Positions 1 to 10,103 are shown, numbered from the stretch's first letter. The stretch is DNA of 64,000 nt from an uncultured Alphaproteobacteria bacterium (GCA_943787175.1 CALSLK010000005.1:186001-250000), one strand, 5' to 3'. Translations and numbers: made by a program. The notes: generated from the sequence alone by a model not told the origin.

Positions 1-687
1 GTGCTCAATGGCGCCACCGGCATAGGCAGCAGGCGGCGTTTCATGGCCGTTGGAGTGCCGTAAGCCAGCAAACTGCTCCTCGGCCAGACGCACGACCTCA
101 TCATGGTCGACCGACCCTGCAGCGGTCAGAATCATGCTGTCGGCCGTGTAGTAACGTTCCATGAAATCAACCAGCGACTGGCGCTGAAAGCCCTCCACCC
201 GTTTGGCTGTTCCCAGAATCGAGCGGCCCATGGGCTGATCGGGAAAGGCGCGCTCCTGATAGAGGTCAAAAATCAGATCGTCCGGCGTGTCGAAGACCTG
301 GGCGATCTCCTGCATCACCACCCAACGCTCTTTTTCCAGCTCATCCTCCGCAAAGGTCGAGTTCTGGAGGATGTCGGCCAGCATATCGATTGCCAGCGGC
401 ACGTCGTTTTTCAGAACCCGTGCGTAATAGGCCGTGTTCTCGCGCGATGTATAGGCATTGACGTGCCCGCCGACATCTTCGATTTCCTTGGCAATAGCCT
501 GGGCGTCACGCCGCTGCGTGCCTTTGAAGGCCATGTGTTCGAGAAGATGCGAGATACCGTTGAGTTCCACCGGCTCATCGCGAGCCCCGACATCGACCCA
601 AACGCCGACAGCGGCCGATTCAACACCGTCGATCGCATCTGTGGCGACCCGCATTCCGTTCTTCAACGTCGTGATTTCAACCGTCAT
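1..687 (-). CDS. M16 family zinc peptidase (processing-peptidase-like), partial
   Basis: N-terminal 229 residues of an M16 (pitrilysin/MPP-like) metallopeptidase; the gene runs off the left edge. The inverted zinc motif HxxEH is seen as HLLEH at residues 47-51 (H47, E50, H51), with GISHLLEHMAFKGT around it. This is the pattern of bacterial relatives of the mitochondrial processing peptidase beta subunit, which cleave peptides in a closed chamber. The ATG at 687 gives the expected N-terminus (TVEITTLKNGMRV). It follows thrC on the same strand with a 59-base gap, a pairing common downstream of cox operons in alphaproteobacteria. The true substrate cannot be told. Family call is firm; the C-terminal half is not visible. 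Confidence 0.93.
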   Translation of the reverse strand, partial: MTVEITTLKNGMRVATDAIDGVESAAVGVWVDVGARDEPVELNGISHLLEHMAFKGTQRRDAQAIAKEIEDVGGHVNAYTSRENTAYYARVLKNDVPLAIDMLADILQNSTFAEDELEKERWVVMQEIAQVFDTPDDLIFDLYQERAFPDQPMGRSILGTAKRVEGFQRQSLVDFMERYYTADSMILTAAGSVDHDEVVRLAEEQFAGLRHSNGHETPPAAYAGGAIEH

Positions 688-746
688 GTCACTCCCAAAA
701 CCAGTGATTCCTGAGACTCTCACGGTCTCATTTTGCAATCACACGG

Positions 747-2138
747 CTAGTTCGATTCGCCCAAGATGAAAGCCTGCACAGCAGCCAGTTCGTTTGGCAA
801 GCGTATCGCACGTTCCGGCTTCTCCATGATCGCTGCCAACGCCGCCGGAACCGCCGGTTTTTTACCCAATGCCGACGCCACGGCGTCGGGAAACTTGGCC
901 GGATGCGCCTGTCCGTGGGTGATCACGGGAATCGCTGGATCCAGCCCGGCCGAACGTGCAGCAGCCGTACCGCAGGCCGTGTGGGGATCAAGGATGTAGC
1001 CGGTCTGCCCATGCATGCGTGCAATTTCGGCCCGAATGCCGTCATCGTCCAGGCGGTGGCTCGCCATCAGCGATTGCGCTGTTTTATGGGCCGATGCATC
1101 AACTTCGAAGCCGCCTGACTGGGAAAGCCGGGCCATGAGGCGTGCATTGGCGTCAGCATCGCGCCCATGAAGCTCAAACAGCAGACGCTCGAAGTTGCTT
1201 GAAACCTGGATATCCATGCTGGGCGAAAGGGTCGGCTGCACACCGGTTGTGCGGTACCCCCCGGTTTCCAGGAACCGGTGAAGGATGTCGTTGGCATTGG
1301 TCGCAACAATGAACTTCTCGATGGGCAGGCCCATCTGCAGCGCGACATAACCAGCAAAGGCAGCGCCAAAGTTGGCCGACGGCACACTATAGGCAACACT
1401 CCGGTCGGGCGCGCCAAGACGCACGGCAGACGCGACGTAGTAGGCGCTCTGGGCCATGACGCGCGCCCAGTTGATCGAGTTGACGGCAGCCATCGAAATG
1501 CGTTTGCGGAACGCCACATCGTTGAACATCGCCTTGACCAGCGCCTGACAGTCATCAAACGTCCCGTCGAGCGCGATGCAATGCACGTTGCCTGCATCCA
1601 CCGTGGTCATCTGGCGGCGCTGTACTTCGCTGACCCGCCCGTGGGGGAACAGAATGTAGACATCCATGTTCGCGCGCCCGGCACAGCCAGCGATGGCAGC
1701 AGACCCCGTATCACCAGATGTTGCCCCAACTATCGTGATGCGCTCGCCACGCCGATCCAGCGCACGATCGAACAGGCGGCCCAGAAGCTGCAGCGCCAGA
1801 TCCTTGAACGCGAAGGTCGGGCCGTGAAACAATTCCAGCAACCAATCGTTGTCGCCGGTCTGCACCATGGGCACGACAGCCTGATGATCGAAAACCGCAT
1901 AGGTTTCCTGCGTCATGGCAAGGAGCTCATCAGGGCTGATCCAGCCTTCAACAAAAGGCTCCATGACCTTTGCTGCGATCTGCGCATAGGACATGCCCTG
2001 CATGGCGCGCAACGTATCGGCATCCAGCTGCGGCCAGGATTCCGGAAGATACAGACCGCCATCGCTGGCAAGCCCCGTCAGAAGGACATCTTCGAAATCG
2101 AGAACCGGTGCCTGGCCGCGTGTGCTGAGATATCGCAT
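747..2138 (-). CDS. thrC: Threonine synthase
   Basis: Complete 463-residue PLP enzyme that converts O-phosphohomoserine to threonine. The N-terminus MRYLSTRGQAP and the PLP-lysine segment PTFAFKDLALQ (K112) are typical. The phosphate-binding GATSGDTGSAA and a later GQTGYILDPHTACGTAAA segment also fit the long ThrC class (about 460 residues). ATG start at 2138, four bases after the stop of the M32 carboxypeptidase gene, so it is probably cotranscribed with the upstream oxidase assembly genes. Housekeeping; nothing unusual in the frame. Confidence 0.96.
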   Translation of the reverse strand: MRYLSTRGQAPVLDFEDVLLTGLASDGGLYLPESWPQLDADTLRAMQGMSYAQIAAKVMEPFVEGWISPDELLAMTQETYAVFDHQAVVPMVQTGDNDWLLELFHGPTFAFKDLALQLLGRLFDRALDRRGERITIVGATSGDTGSAAIAGCAGRANMDVYILFPHGRVSEVQRRQMTTVDAGNVHCIALDGTFDDCQALVKAMFNDVAFRKRISMAAVNSINWARVMAQSAYYVASAVRLGAPDRSVAYSVPSANFGAAFAGYVALQMGLPIEKFIVATNANDILHRFLETGGYRTTGVQPTLSPSMDIQVSSNFERLLFELHGRDADANARLMARLSQSGGFEVDASAHKTAQSLMASHRLDDDGIRAEIARMHGQTGYILDPHTACGTAAARSAGLDPAIPVITHGQAHPAKFPDAVASALGKKPAVPAALAAIMEKPERAIRLPNELAAVQAFILGESN

Positions 2139-2142
2139 GTCT

Positions 2143-3633
2143 TTAACCCAGATACCGCTGTTCTAGATGAGCTTCGAACGCCTGGGTGCCCAACGGTGCG
2201 CCGGTCGCCTGGCGCAGAAGCTCCTGGGTCGAAAGCAATGCGCCCTTCCCGTGTACGTTTTCACGCAGCCAGGCCAGAAGCAGGCTGAAATCCCCGTTGG
2301 CAAGACCGGTCATCATCTGAGGGACCTGCTCCCTGACGGCACGAAACAGTTGTGCCGCCGCAAGAGCACCAAGACTGTAGGTCGGGAAGTAACCGAACAG
2401 GCCTGATGCCCAATGGATGTCCTGAAGACAACCAATTCCATCATCCCCGGGCGTAATGCCGACCAGCTCGGTCATGCCGGCATTCCAGACTTCCGGAACA
2501 TCTGAGGGATCAAGAGCGCCCGAGATCAGGTCCCGTTCCATGCGTGTACGCAGCATGATGTGGAGGGGATAATGCACTTCGTCGGCATCAACACGGATGA
2601 AACCCGCAGCAACATGAATGGCAAGCCGATGCAGATTGCCAGCTTCCCAGGCCTCGCCTTCACCGCCCAGAGCGTCACACATGAGCGGTGCGACATGGGA
2701 GAGAAACTCTGGCGTTCGGCTCGCCTGCATTTCGATCAGCAGGGACTGGCTTTCGTGTACGGTCATGTTGGCGGCCGAACCGACAGGCTGGAACTGCCAG
2801 TCGCCGGGCAGGCCCTGCTCGTAGAGCCCGTGGCCGGTCTCGTGCATCACGGCCATGACGGAACTGGTGAAATCAGCCTCATCAAATCGCGTCGTGATGC
2901 GGATGTCGCCGGGTGCCCCGGACGTGAAGGGGTGGGCACTGACATCAAGTCTGCCGCGATCCGTGTCGAAACCAGCCAGCGCCATGAGCCGCTCACCCAA
3001 TGCCTTCTGACGATCAGCCGGAAACGGCCCATCCGGTAAACGCGGCTGAGGTTGTGAAGCCTGGCGTTCGAGAATCCGATCACGCAAGCCGGGCAGAACG
3101 GCTGCCAGGCGTCCGAACAGGACGTCGATCTCATCCCCGGTGATCGAGGGCTCAAACCGCTCGAGCAAGGCGTCATAGGGTGTCACACCGAAGGCCTCGG
3201 CCTTGGCCTGCGCAATTTCGCGCGTGAGACGCACTACCTCGCGAAAGGACGGGAGGAAGCTCGAAAAATCGGAGTTCGGGCGGGCCTCAAGCCAGGATTC
3301 CACCGCTCTGGAGGTTGCCCGTGACGAGGCCTCGACCAGATCAGCGTCAAGCGCGTTTGCGTGGCGCCACTCGCGCCGCATCAGCAAAAGATTGGCGGCC
3401 TGCCAGGGATCCTGAATGGCCCGTTCCTCGGCCTGATCGAGAAGATCAGAAAGTCCGGGATCGACCATTTTCTCATGGACGACCAGACCCAATGCAGCAA
3501 GTTGCTCGCCCCGTGCAGCCGCACCGCCCGGGGGCATGATGGTCTCGCGGTCCCAATGCAGCATTTCCTGGGCCTTATCGAGAGCGGCCAGATGCGCAAA
3601 GCGGCGTTCAAGTTCCTGGTAGGCAGCGGTCAC
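2143..3633 (-). CDS. M32 family carboxypeptidase (Taq-type)
   Basis: A 496-residue zinc carboxypeptidase of family M32. The zinc-binding HExxH motif is HETGH at residues 264-268, within VMHETGHGLYEQGLP, and the downstream ESQS segment supplies the likely third ligand. The start is a GTG at 3633 that overlaps the TGA stop of the surf1 gene (GTGA), which implies translational coupling. M32 enzymes remove C-terminal residues from peptides and act in the cytoplasm. Length matches the family (about 500 residues). Its place between surf1 and thrC is a frequent arrangement but does not reveal a respiratory role. Confidence 0.95.
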   Translation of the reverse strand: MTAAYQELERRFAHLAALDKAQEMLHWDRETIMPPGGAAARGEQLAALGLVVHEKMVDPGLSDLLDQAEERAIQDPWQAANLLLMRREWRHANALDADLVEASSRATSRAVESWLEARPNSDFSSFLPSFREVVRLTREIAQAKAEAFGVTPYDALLERFEPSITGDEIDVLFGRLAAVLPGLRDRILERQASQPQPRLPDGPFPADRQKALGERLMALAGFDTDRGRLDVSAHPFTSGAPGDIRITTRFDEADFTSSVMAVMHETGHGLYEQGLPGDWQFQPVGSAANMTVHESQSLLIEMQASRTPEFLSHVAPLMCDALGGEGEAWEAGNLHRLAIHVAAGFIRVDADEVHYPLHIMLRTRMERDLISGALDPSDVPEVWNAGMTELVGITPGDDGIGCLQDIHWASGLFGYFPTYSLGALAAAQLFRAVREQVPQMMTGLANGDFSLLLAWLRENVHGKGALLSTQELLRQATGAPLGTQAFEAHLEQRYLG

Positions 3634-4334
3634 GTGCCTGCTCCCCTGCGGCGTCGGAGCAGCAGGACATAAATGACAAGGGCCACCACAGCAAGGCTGT
3701 ACCAGGTGATGGCATACTGAAGGTGCTGGTTCGGCGGATCAAAGCGCGCCTGTCCGCCAATCAGGTCACCGCCTGCCGGATCGCTATCTGCCACGATGAT
3801 CAGGGGCAGGAGTTCGACGCCAGCTTGTTCGGAAAGCGTATCCAGATCGATCCAGTACCAGGCACCTGTGCCGGGATCATTGTCGTTGGTGAATGTGGCC
3901 TGCTCTTCGCCCGGGCGCAGCACACCCGTCACGCTCACGGGCGCATCATCGGCTTCTGGCAATCCGGCCAGGGCATCCTCAAATGAAGTTGCGGCGACAA
4001 AACCCCTGCTGATCAGAACATGACGACCGTCAGCCAATGCCATGGGCGTCAGCACCTGGTATCCCGCCGTGCCGCTGCTGGAGATACGATAGAGCGCGGC
4101 ACTTCTGTCGGCTTTGAGTTGCCCCGTCGTCGTCACCAGCCGCCACTCGGCATCTTCCGGGGGCAGCGCCAAAGCGGTGTCCAGAGACATCGGAGCTTCC
4201 TGCAGGCGCTCACCCATGGTGGCGATCAGGTCGGCTTTCCAGGCAAGGCGCTGGACCTGCCAGCTGCCCAGGCCAATCAGGGCAGCAATTATGGGAAGGG
4301 CGATCAGGGTCGCCAGAATGCGTGACCCCTGCAA
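3630..4334 (-). CDS. SURF1 family cytochrome oxidase assembly protein
   Basis: A 234-residue SURF1 homologue. It has the characteristic two-helix layout: an N-terminal membrane segment (about residues 6-24) ending in the family signature LGSWQVQRLAWK, a periplasmic domain with RGFV-like and WYWIDLDTL segments, and a second helix near the C-terminus (YAITWYSLAVVALVIYVLLL). SURF1 proteins help insert haem a into subunit I. The only start that keeps the first helix is a TTG at 4334, right after the TAG stop of the DUF983 gene; no strong ribosome site is visible, so coupling is likely. Position next to coxC and ctaG supports the call. Confidence 0.93.
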   Translation of the reverse strand: MQGSRILATLIALPIIAALIGLGSWQVQRLAWKADLIATMGERLQEAPMSLDTALALPPEDAEWRLVTTTGQLKADRSAALYRISSSGTAGYQVLTPMALADGRHVLISRGFVAATSFEDALAGLPEADDAPVSVTGVLRPGEEQATFTNDNDPGTGAWYWIDLDTLSEQAGVELLPLIIVADSDPAGGDLIGGQARFDPPNQHLQYAITWYSLAVVALVIYVLLLRRRRGAGT

Positions 4335-4724
4335 CTAACGCCCCGATGGCCCGTCGGGCTCGTTCTCGAACCCCGCGACCCTGTGCTTGAACTGCAGTGC
4401 TACCAGAACGCCCTTGAACGGGCGCAACAGAAGGGCCGATCCGCCAAGAATCAGCGGAACAAAGATCAGGGCATGGACCCAGAAAGGTGGCTCATAGTTG
4501 AACTCGATGAACACGGCCAGAATCGCCATGAGAAACCCATAGATCAGGATGACAAAGACTGCCGGACCGTCACCGGCATCTTCGTGGGCAAGCCTCAGGC
4601 TGCAGACATTGCAGGTTTCCGTGATCTTGAGAAAACCGTCGAACAGCTTGCCTTCGCCACAGCGCGGGCACTTGCAACGCAGGCCGGCTGAGAATGGCGA
4701 GACGTAGCCATAGTGCATGTTCAA
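4335..4724 (-). CDS. DUF983 family small membrane protein
   Basis: A 129-residue protein of the DUF983 family. It opens with a zinc-ribbon-like pair of CxxC motifs (CPRCGEGKLF, then CNVC) and follows with two membrane segments (about residues 50-70 and 78-98). DUF983 genes sit almost invariably between coxC and surf1 in alphaproteobacterial oxidase operons. An assembly or metal-handling role is therefore inferred, not shown. ATG start at 4724; stop immediately abuts the surf1 start. Confidence 0.9.
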   Translation of the reverse strand: MNMHYGYVSPFSAGLRCKCPRCGEGKLFDGFLKITETCNVCSLRLAHEDAGDGPAVFVILIYGFLMAILAVFIEFNYEPPFWVHALIFVPLILGGSALLLRPFKGVLVALQFKHRVAGFENEPDGPSGR

Positions 4725-4800
4725 CGAACAAGGCCTCCAGAAAGGAAACCGGCCCGCTCAGTCGAGCGGGCCGGAAAATCATCCTGCCATTGCGGCACTG

Positions 4801-5619
4801 CTAGTGGTGCGCGATTTCGCCCACGCCCCACCAGTAGATGCAGCAGAAGAGGAAGAGCCAGACAACATCAACGAAATGCCAGTACCAGGCAGCCGCCTCG
4901 AAGCCGAAATGCTGGTTAGGCGTGAAGTGGCCCTTGTAGACACGAGCCAGACAGATCGCCAGGAAGATGGTGCCGACAAGAACGTGGAAACCATGGAAAC
5001 CGGTCGCCATGAAGAAGGTCGAACCGTAAATGCCGTCACGGAAACCAAAGGGGGCAAGCGCGTACTCAACAACCTGAAGGGTCGTGAAGAGCAAGCCCAG
5101 AATCACCGTGAGCCAGAGGCCCGTGATCGCCTGGTCCCGCTTGCCTTCACGCAAGGCATGATGCGCCCAGGTCACCGTCGTGCCTGAAGTCAGCAGGATC
5201 AGCGTGTTGATGAAGGGAAGGTCCCAGGGGTCGAAGGTCAGCGTACCTTCGGGCGGCCAGATACCGCCCATCCAATCGGTCGGGAAGAGCGCCGCATTGA
5301 AGTACGCCCAGAACCAGGCAACGAAGAACATAACCTCTGAAGCAATGAAAAGCGTCATGCCGTAGCGCAGGCCGATCTGCACCACCGGCGTATGCGCCTT
5401 GTCGACGATCGCCTCGCGAATGACGTCACGCCACCACAGGTACATGGTCACCAGGACCAGAGCCAGGCCCGGCAGGATCATCCACCAGTTGCTGTGCGTG
5501 GGATCCGAAAACACCACGATGGCGCCGCCACTGAGCACGAGTGCAGCAAACGCACCCAACAGCGGCCAGGGGCTGGGGTCAATCAGGTGATAGGGATGCT
5601 TCTTTGCGTGATCGGCCAT
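4801..5619 (-). CDS. coxC: Cytochrome c oxidase subunit III
   Basis: A 272-residue integral membrane protein with about seven helices. It carries the subunit III landmarks: [13 protein letters not shown] at the N-terminus, a WWRDVIREA loop, [34 protein letters not shown], and a C-terminal [21 protein letters not shown] ending. It is a core subunit of the aa3-type oxidase in the inner membrane. ATG start at 5619. Lies 24 bases after ctaG and 76 bases before the DUF983 gene. Intact, unlike coxA in the same operon. Confidence 0.97.
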   Translation of the reverse strand: MADHAKKHPYHLIDPSPWPLLGAFAALVLSGGAIVVFSDPTHSNWWMILPGLALVLVTMYLWWRDVIREAIVDKAHTPVVQIGLRYGMTLFIASEVMFFVAWFWAYFNAALFPTDWMGGIWPPEGTLTFDPWDLPFINTLILLTSGTTVTWAHHALREGKRDQAITGLWLTVILGLLFTTLQVVEYALAPFGFRDGIYGSTFFMATGFHGFHVLVGTIFLAICLARVYKGHFTPNQHFGFEAAAWYWHFVDVVWLFLFCCIYWWGVGEIAHH

Positions 5620-5643
5620 ATGCCTCTACTCCCGTAACGACGG

Positions 5644-6240
5644 TCAGTTGATCACCGCATCAGCCGGATCGGCCAATACAGCGCTCGTTGTGGTTTCTTC
5701 CGGCACGATCTCGAAGAACGTGTAGGACAGGGTAATGGTGCGGACTTCCTGAGTCAGCGGGTCGATCGCAAGTTCTGGATCGACAAAAAAGGTCACCGGC
5801 ATGGCAACACTCTGCCCCGGCTGCAAGAGCTGCTCGGTAAAGCAGAAGCAGTCGATCTTGGCGAAATATCCGCCAACTTTCTGGGGCGTCACGTTGTAGG
5901 TCGAGGTTCCGGTGATCGCGCGGTCCGTAGGGTTCGATGCTTCATAAAACACCGTCACCTGCTCGCCGACCTGCGCCGTCACTTCAAGCTGCATGGGTTT
6001 GAAATCCCAGGCCATGCCCTGGCCGGTATCAGCATTGAACCGTACCGTCACCAATGGGGCATCAACGACAGCACCCGGGGCAATATCGGCTGTCGTGGTG
6101 GTGCCGCCAAATCCCGTGACCTGGCAGAAAAGCCGGTAGAGCGGCACGGCAGATGCCGTCAGGGCAACCATGCAAGTCAGGGCAAGAATGCTGGCAAGCA
6201 CCGTGATGCGTTTTCCGTTGGTGCGGCGTGTCTCGCTCAT
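5644..6240 (-). CDS. ctaG: Cytochrome c oxidase assembly protein CtaG/Cox11
   Basis: A 198-residue Cox11-type copper chaperone that delivers copper to the CuB site of subunit I. One N-terminal transmembrane helix (about residues 10-32) ends in LYRLFCQVTGFGGTT, then comes a periplasmic immunoglobulin-like domain. The copper-binding CFCF pair is present in KIDCFCFTEQ, and the family motif MPVTFFVDP follows. ATG start at 6240, six bases after the stop of a 40-residue small gene. Fully intact. Confidence 0.96.
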   Translation of the reverse strand: MSETRRTNGKRITVLASILALTCMVALTASAVPLYRLFCQVTGFGGTTTTADIAPGAVVDAPLVTVRFNADTGQGMAWDFKPMQLEVTAQVGEQVTVFYEASNPTDRAITGTSTYNVTPQKVGGYFAKIDCFCFTEQLLQPGQSVAMPVTFFVDPELAIDPLTQEVRTITLSYTFFEIVPEETTTSAVLADPADAVIN

Positions 6241-6246
6241 GCTGCC

Positions 6247-6369
6247 TTACCCACCCAACCGAACGATGGTGACCAGGTACAGCAGGACGATGAAAGCAAA
6301 GAGCACGAGCGCAATGGCGATGTTGCGCTTGCGTTGCTGACGCGCGACCTGAGTCTGTTCGTTACCCAT
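6247..6369 (-). CDS. Small single-helix membrane protein (CoxF-like)
   Basis: A 40-residue protein starting MGNEQTQVARQQRKRN and ending in one hydrophobic helix (IAIALVLFAFIVLLYLVTIVRLGG). It is packed between ctaB (stop at 6371) and ctaG (start at 6240). A tiny one-helix protein at exactly this place is a regular feature of alphaproteobacterial cox operons (often called CoxF). The ATG start at 6369 is chosen because the longer frame upstream only reads through ctaB. Function is unknown; a role in oxidase assembly is inferred from position. Confidence 0.75.
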   Translation of the reverse strand: MGNEQTQVARQQRKRNIAIALVLFAFIVLLYLVTIVRLGG

Positions 6370-6370
6370 C

Positions 6371-7284
6371 TCAGAGCACTCCCGACAGCGCGCGGTCGGC
6401 CACCAGCAGGGCGAACACCAGGAAGAGATAGAGAATGGAATACTTGAACATCCAGCGCGCGGAAGCGTCGTTGCGCCGGGTAAAGACACGCAGCGCACCA
6501 CCGATGAAAATCAGGGAAAGAACGCCCGAACCAACCGCATAGAGAACACCAGCCGCGCCCAGCAGCCATGGCGCCAGACAGAGCGGCAGCATCAGGACGC
6601 TGTAGAGGACAATCTGGCGCCGCGTTGCTTCTGCGCCGGCAACAACCGGCAGCATCGGAATGCCGGCCGCCTCATAATCGCCGGAGCGATAGAGGGCCAG
6701 CGACCAGAAATGCGGCGGGGTCCAGAAGAAGATGATGGCAAACAGAGAGATCGAAGCAAGCGAGACATCGCCCGACACAGCAGCCCAGCCGATCATGGGT
6801 GGGAATGCACCCGCCGCGCCACCGATCACGATGTTCTGGGGTGTCCGCCGCTTCAGCCAGATTGTGTAGACAAAGACATAGAACGCGATGGCACCCGCCA
6901 GCAATGCGGCAGCCGTCCAGTTGACCGCCACCCCCATCACCATCACCGAAGCACCGCCAGGGTAATGCCGAACTCAAGCGCACTGACGCGGTGCAATGCG
7001 CCCGGCGGGTATCGGGCGATGGCGCGTGCGCTGCATGATCGCATCGACATCGCGCTCGTACCACATGTTGATGCACCAGAAGCACCGGCACCCACGGCGA
7101 TGCACAACACCGCAACGACAGCCAGGATGGGATGGATCTCGCCCGGCGCCAGGAACAGACCGACCGCACCGGTAAACACGACCAGCGACATCACGCGCGG
7201 CTTCAGCAGCGCGAAATAGTCGGCCGGCGCCGCATCAAGCGGCGCCGCACCAACAGATGCTGTCATGTTCGTATCGGTCGTCAT
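6371..7284 (-). pseudogene. ctaB: Protoheme IX farnesyltransferase, frame-disrupted
   Basis: UbiA-family membrane prenyltransferase that converts haem B to haem O for the oxidase. The start ([19 protein letters not shown]) and the downstream 190 residues (second half, several helices) are clear. The part between about 7085 and 6960 needs three single-base frame corrections. The Asp-rich catalytic stretch [19 protein letters not shown] is readable only in another frame (7026-7082). The shifts look like a lost A near 7083, an extra base near 6990 and a lost G near 6964. No substitution stops or lost catalytic residues are seen, so sequence error is more likely than true decay. Follows coxA by 24 bases. 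Confidence 0.85.
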
Positions 7285-7308
7285 GGCGTCGTTTACCCGC
7301 CTCCCCGA

Positions 7309-8936
7309 TCAGTGCGCGGACGAACCCGAGGAAGCACCCATATAGGGCGGGTCCTCGAAGGTGTGGAACGGCGGCGGTGAAGACACCGTCCACTCCAGCG
7401 TCGTCGCACCTGCACCCCAGGGATTGGCGGGACACTTCACACGGCCGAACACGAAGACTCGGAGCAGGACATAGAAGAAGACCAGCATGCCCAGGGCCGT
7501 AGATGTACGAACCATGGACGACACCAGTTCCAGCCGGCATAGGCATCCGGGATAATCCGGAATACGGCGCGGCATGCCGGCCATCCCAGGAAATGCTGCG
7601 GGAAGAACGTGATGTTCACGCCGATCAAGCGTGATCCAGAAGTGAATCTTGCCGCCAGTCTCGGGTACTGGTAGCCCGACATCTTGCCGATCCAGTAATA
7701 GAAGCCGCCGAAGAGAGCGAACACCGCGCCCAGCGACAGCACATAATGGAAATGGGCGACCACGTAGTAGGTGTCGTGCATGGCGCTGTCGATGCCGGCA
7801 TTGGCCAGCAGCACGCCGGTCACACCACCCACGGTGAACAGGAAGATGAAGCCCAGCGCCCACAACATCGGGGTCGTGAACTCGATCGAGCCGCCCCACA
7901 TGGTCGCCAGCCAGGAGAAGATCTTCACACCCGTGGGCACCGCGATGACCATGGTGGCAACGACAAAGTAGGCCTTGCGTGTCGACCCCCATGCCGACCG
8001 TGTACATGTGGTGCGCCCACACGATGAAGCCGACCACACCAATCGCCACCATGGCATAGGCCATGCCGAGATAACCGAAAATCGGCTTCTGCGAGAAGGT
8101 CGAGATGATGTGGCTGACAATGCCGAAGGCCGGCAGGATCAGAATGTAGACTTCCGGATGACCGAAGAACCAGAACAGATGCTGGTAGAGAATCGGGTCA
8201 CCGCCCAGCGCGGGATCGAAGAACGCGTGCCGAAGTTGCGGTCGGTCAGCAGCATGGTGATGCGCACCGCCAGAACCGGCAGGGACAACAGCAGCAGAGA
8301 ACGCCGTCACCAGCACAGACCAGGCAAACAGCGGCATCTCGGTGCAGGGTCATGCCCGGCGCACGCATGTTGAAGATGGTCGTGATGAAGTTGATCGCGC
8401 CCAGAGATGGACGACGCACCGGCCAGATGGAGCGCCAGGATCGGCAGTCCACCGCCAGGCCCGGGATACCGTAGTCGACAGCGGTGCATAAAGCGTCCAG
8501 CCACTCCCGTGCCACCATCGACAAGACGGACGTCACGAACCAGCATGCCCGCGGGCACCAGCAGCCAGAAGCTGATGTTGTTCATGCGCGGGAACGCCAT
8601 GTCGGGCGCGCCGATCATCATGGGCATGAACCAGTTACCGAAGCCACCGATGAATACCGGCATGATCATGAAGAAAATCATGATCAGGCCATGGCTGGTG
8701 ATCAGCACGTTATAAAGCTGATGGTCACCACCAAGAATTCCCGCGCCTGGATGCGCCAGTTCGATGCGGATCAGCATCGACATCACGAACCCGACGAGCC
8801 CGAAGACGAACCCGTAAATGATGTACATCGTGCCGATGTCTTTGTGGTTCGTCGAATAGAGGTAACGCAACAGACCCGTGGGATGATGATCGTGATGATC
8901 ATCGTGGTGGGTATCTTGGGCGTGGCTTTCGCTCAT
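7309..8936 (-). pseudogene. coxA: Cytochrome c oxidase subunit I, multiply frameshifted
   Basis: Subunit I of the aa3-type oxidase, containing haem a and the haem a3-CuB centre. The N-terminus (His-rich leader, then LLRYLYSTNHKDIGTMYI) and long segments such as [20 protein letters not shown] and [15 protein letters not shown] are perfectly recognisable. They hold the CuB/haem histidines and the Tyr of the His-Tyr crosslink. Reading the whole protein requires about fifteen frame switches, at roughly 8537, 8520, 8503, 8465, 8440, 8407, 8340, 8300, 8225, 7990, 7670, 7625, 7585, 7548 and 7528. Conserved residues survive on both sides of each switch. Since coxB, coxC and all assembly genes are intact, I take this as a consensus error zone; a real pseudogene is the alternative. 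Confidence 0.88.
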
Positions 8937-8978
8937 ATCTGCTTATCCTTCCGCGCGCGGAACGTCGTTCTTCTTGTT

Positions 8979-9824
8979 TTAGTCCTGGTCCGTCGATGCC
9001 AGCTCGACCTCGGGCACAATGCCCAGGGCGGCCTGCTGTTCGGCAACCCATGCCTCAAAGTCAGCAGGGCTGCGGACATCGACCATGATCGGCATGAAGC
9101 CGTGCAGCTGACCGCACAGCTCGGAACACTGACCATAATAGATGCCGGGCTCGTCGATCTGGATCCAGAAATCGTTCACACGACCAGGAACAGCGTCGGT
9201 CTTGACGCCAGCCGCGGGCAGAGCCCAGGAATGAATGACGTCCTCGGCAGTAACCAGGAAGTGGATGATCGTGCCGGCTGGCAACACGACCTGGGTATCG
9301 GTCGTCAGAAGCCTTGGCTGGCCGGGTTCAAGATCCGCTTCATCGACCATCAGCGATTCGAACTCGACGCCGTGATCAGGATACTCGTAGGACCAATACC
9401 ATTGATGGCCAACCGCCTTGACGGTCAGTTCCGCCTGAGGAGGAACGATTTCCTCAAAGTACAAAAGGCGCAGCGAGGGAATCGCGATACCGATCAGAAT
9501 CAGAATCGGGACACCGGTCCAAAGCACTTCCAGCAACGTGTTGTGCGTGTTGCGTGACGGCTCAGGATTGGCACTGCGACGGAACTTGATGAAGATGTAG
9601 GCCATCAGACCGGCCACCAATGCCGAGATGATGATCATCATCGGCAGCAGGATCACATCATAGAACCAATGGATATCGGCCATGATGGGGGAAGCCTCAG
9701 CCTGGAACCCCCATTGCCAATCCGTTGCAATGCCACGGACTTCTGCGTCTTGCGCCAGAACATCGCCCGCACCCGCGAACAAAGCCAGCACCGCTACTGC
9801 GAACATCAGGAGCGATCTTGTCAC
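8979..9824 (-). CDS. coxB: Cytochrome c oxidase subunit II
   Basis: A 281-residue subunit II. Signal peptide (VTRSLLMFAVAVLALFAGAG), two membrane helices, then a cupredoxin domain. The CuA ligands are seen in HSWALP and GQCSELCGQLHGFMPIM, and the aromatic electron-entry stretch QWYWSYEYP is present. The GTG at 9824 is chosen as start because a strong AAGGAG ribosome site lies seven bases upstream; the longer frame adds a sequence with no signal character. It is the first gene of the oxidase operon and diverges from tldD across about 280 bases. Intact. Confidence 0.95.
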   Translation of the reverse strand: MTRSLLMFAVAVLALFAGAGDVLAQDAEVRGIATDWQWGFQAEASPIMADIHWFYDVILLPMMIIISALVAGLMAYIFIKFRRSANPEPSRNTHNTLLEVLWTGVPILILIGIAIPSLRLLYFEEIVPPQAELTVKAVGHQWYWSYEYPDHGVEFESLMVDEADLEPGQPRLLTTDTQVVLPAGTIIHFLVTAEDVIHSWALPAAGVKTDAVPGRVNDFWIQIDEPGIYYGQCSELCGQLHGFMPIMVDVRSPADFEAWVAEQQAALGIVPEVELASTDQD

Positions 9825-10103
9825 TACGTCTCTCCTTTCCACGATGCGACATGAATTCTGGTGCGAATCACAGGCGAAACGCACAACCCGGGCCGGCACC
9901 ACAATGCGCCGTCACGAGCCCCCTGATCCATGCCGCCAAGGGATAGCCAATTGCGGCGGACCATACACGAGCACACTTGCGTTTCACAAGCCCGTGACGC
10001 ACGGATTCAGCGCCTGAAAATGAGAGAAATTCGCAGCATTCAGCCGGTTGGCCTTTAGGGGCGTCCACACCATATGATGAAGCCTTGAACCCGGAGACGA
10101 CCC

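Noticed and set aside
103-714. A plus-strand open frame opposite the M16 peptidase gene.
   Set aside because: The minus-strand frame carries the HxxEH zinc motif and family sequence. The plus-strand frame is its shadow.
6943-8936. Programmed frameshifting in coxA and ctaB.
   Set aside because: There are far too many switches, in both directions, without slippery heptamers or stimulatory structures; this is unlike any known recoding.
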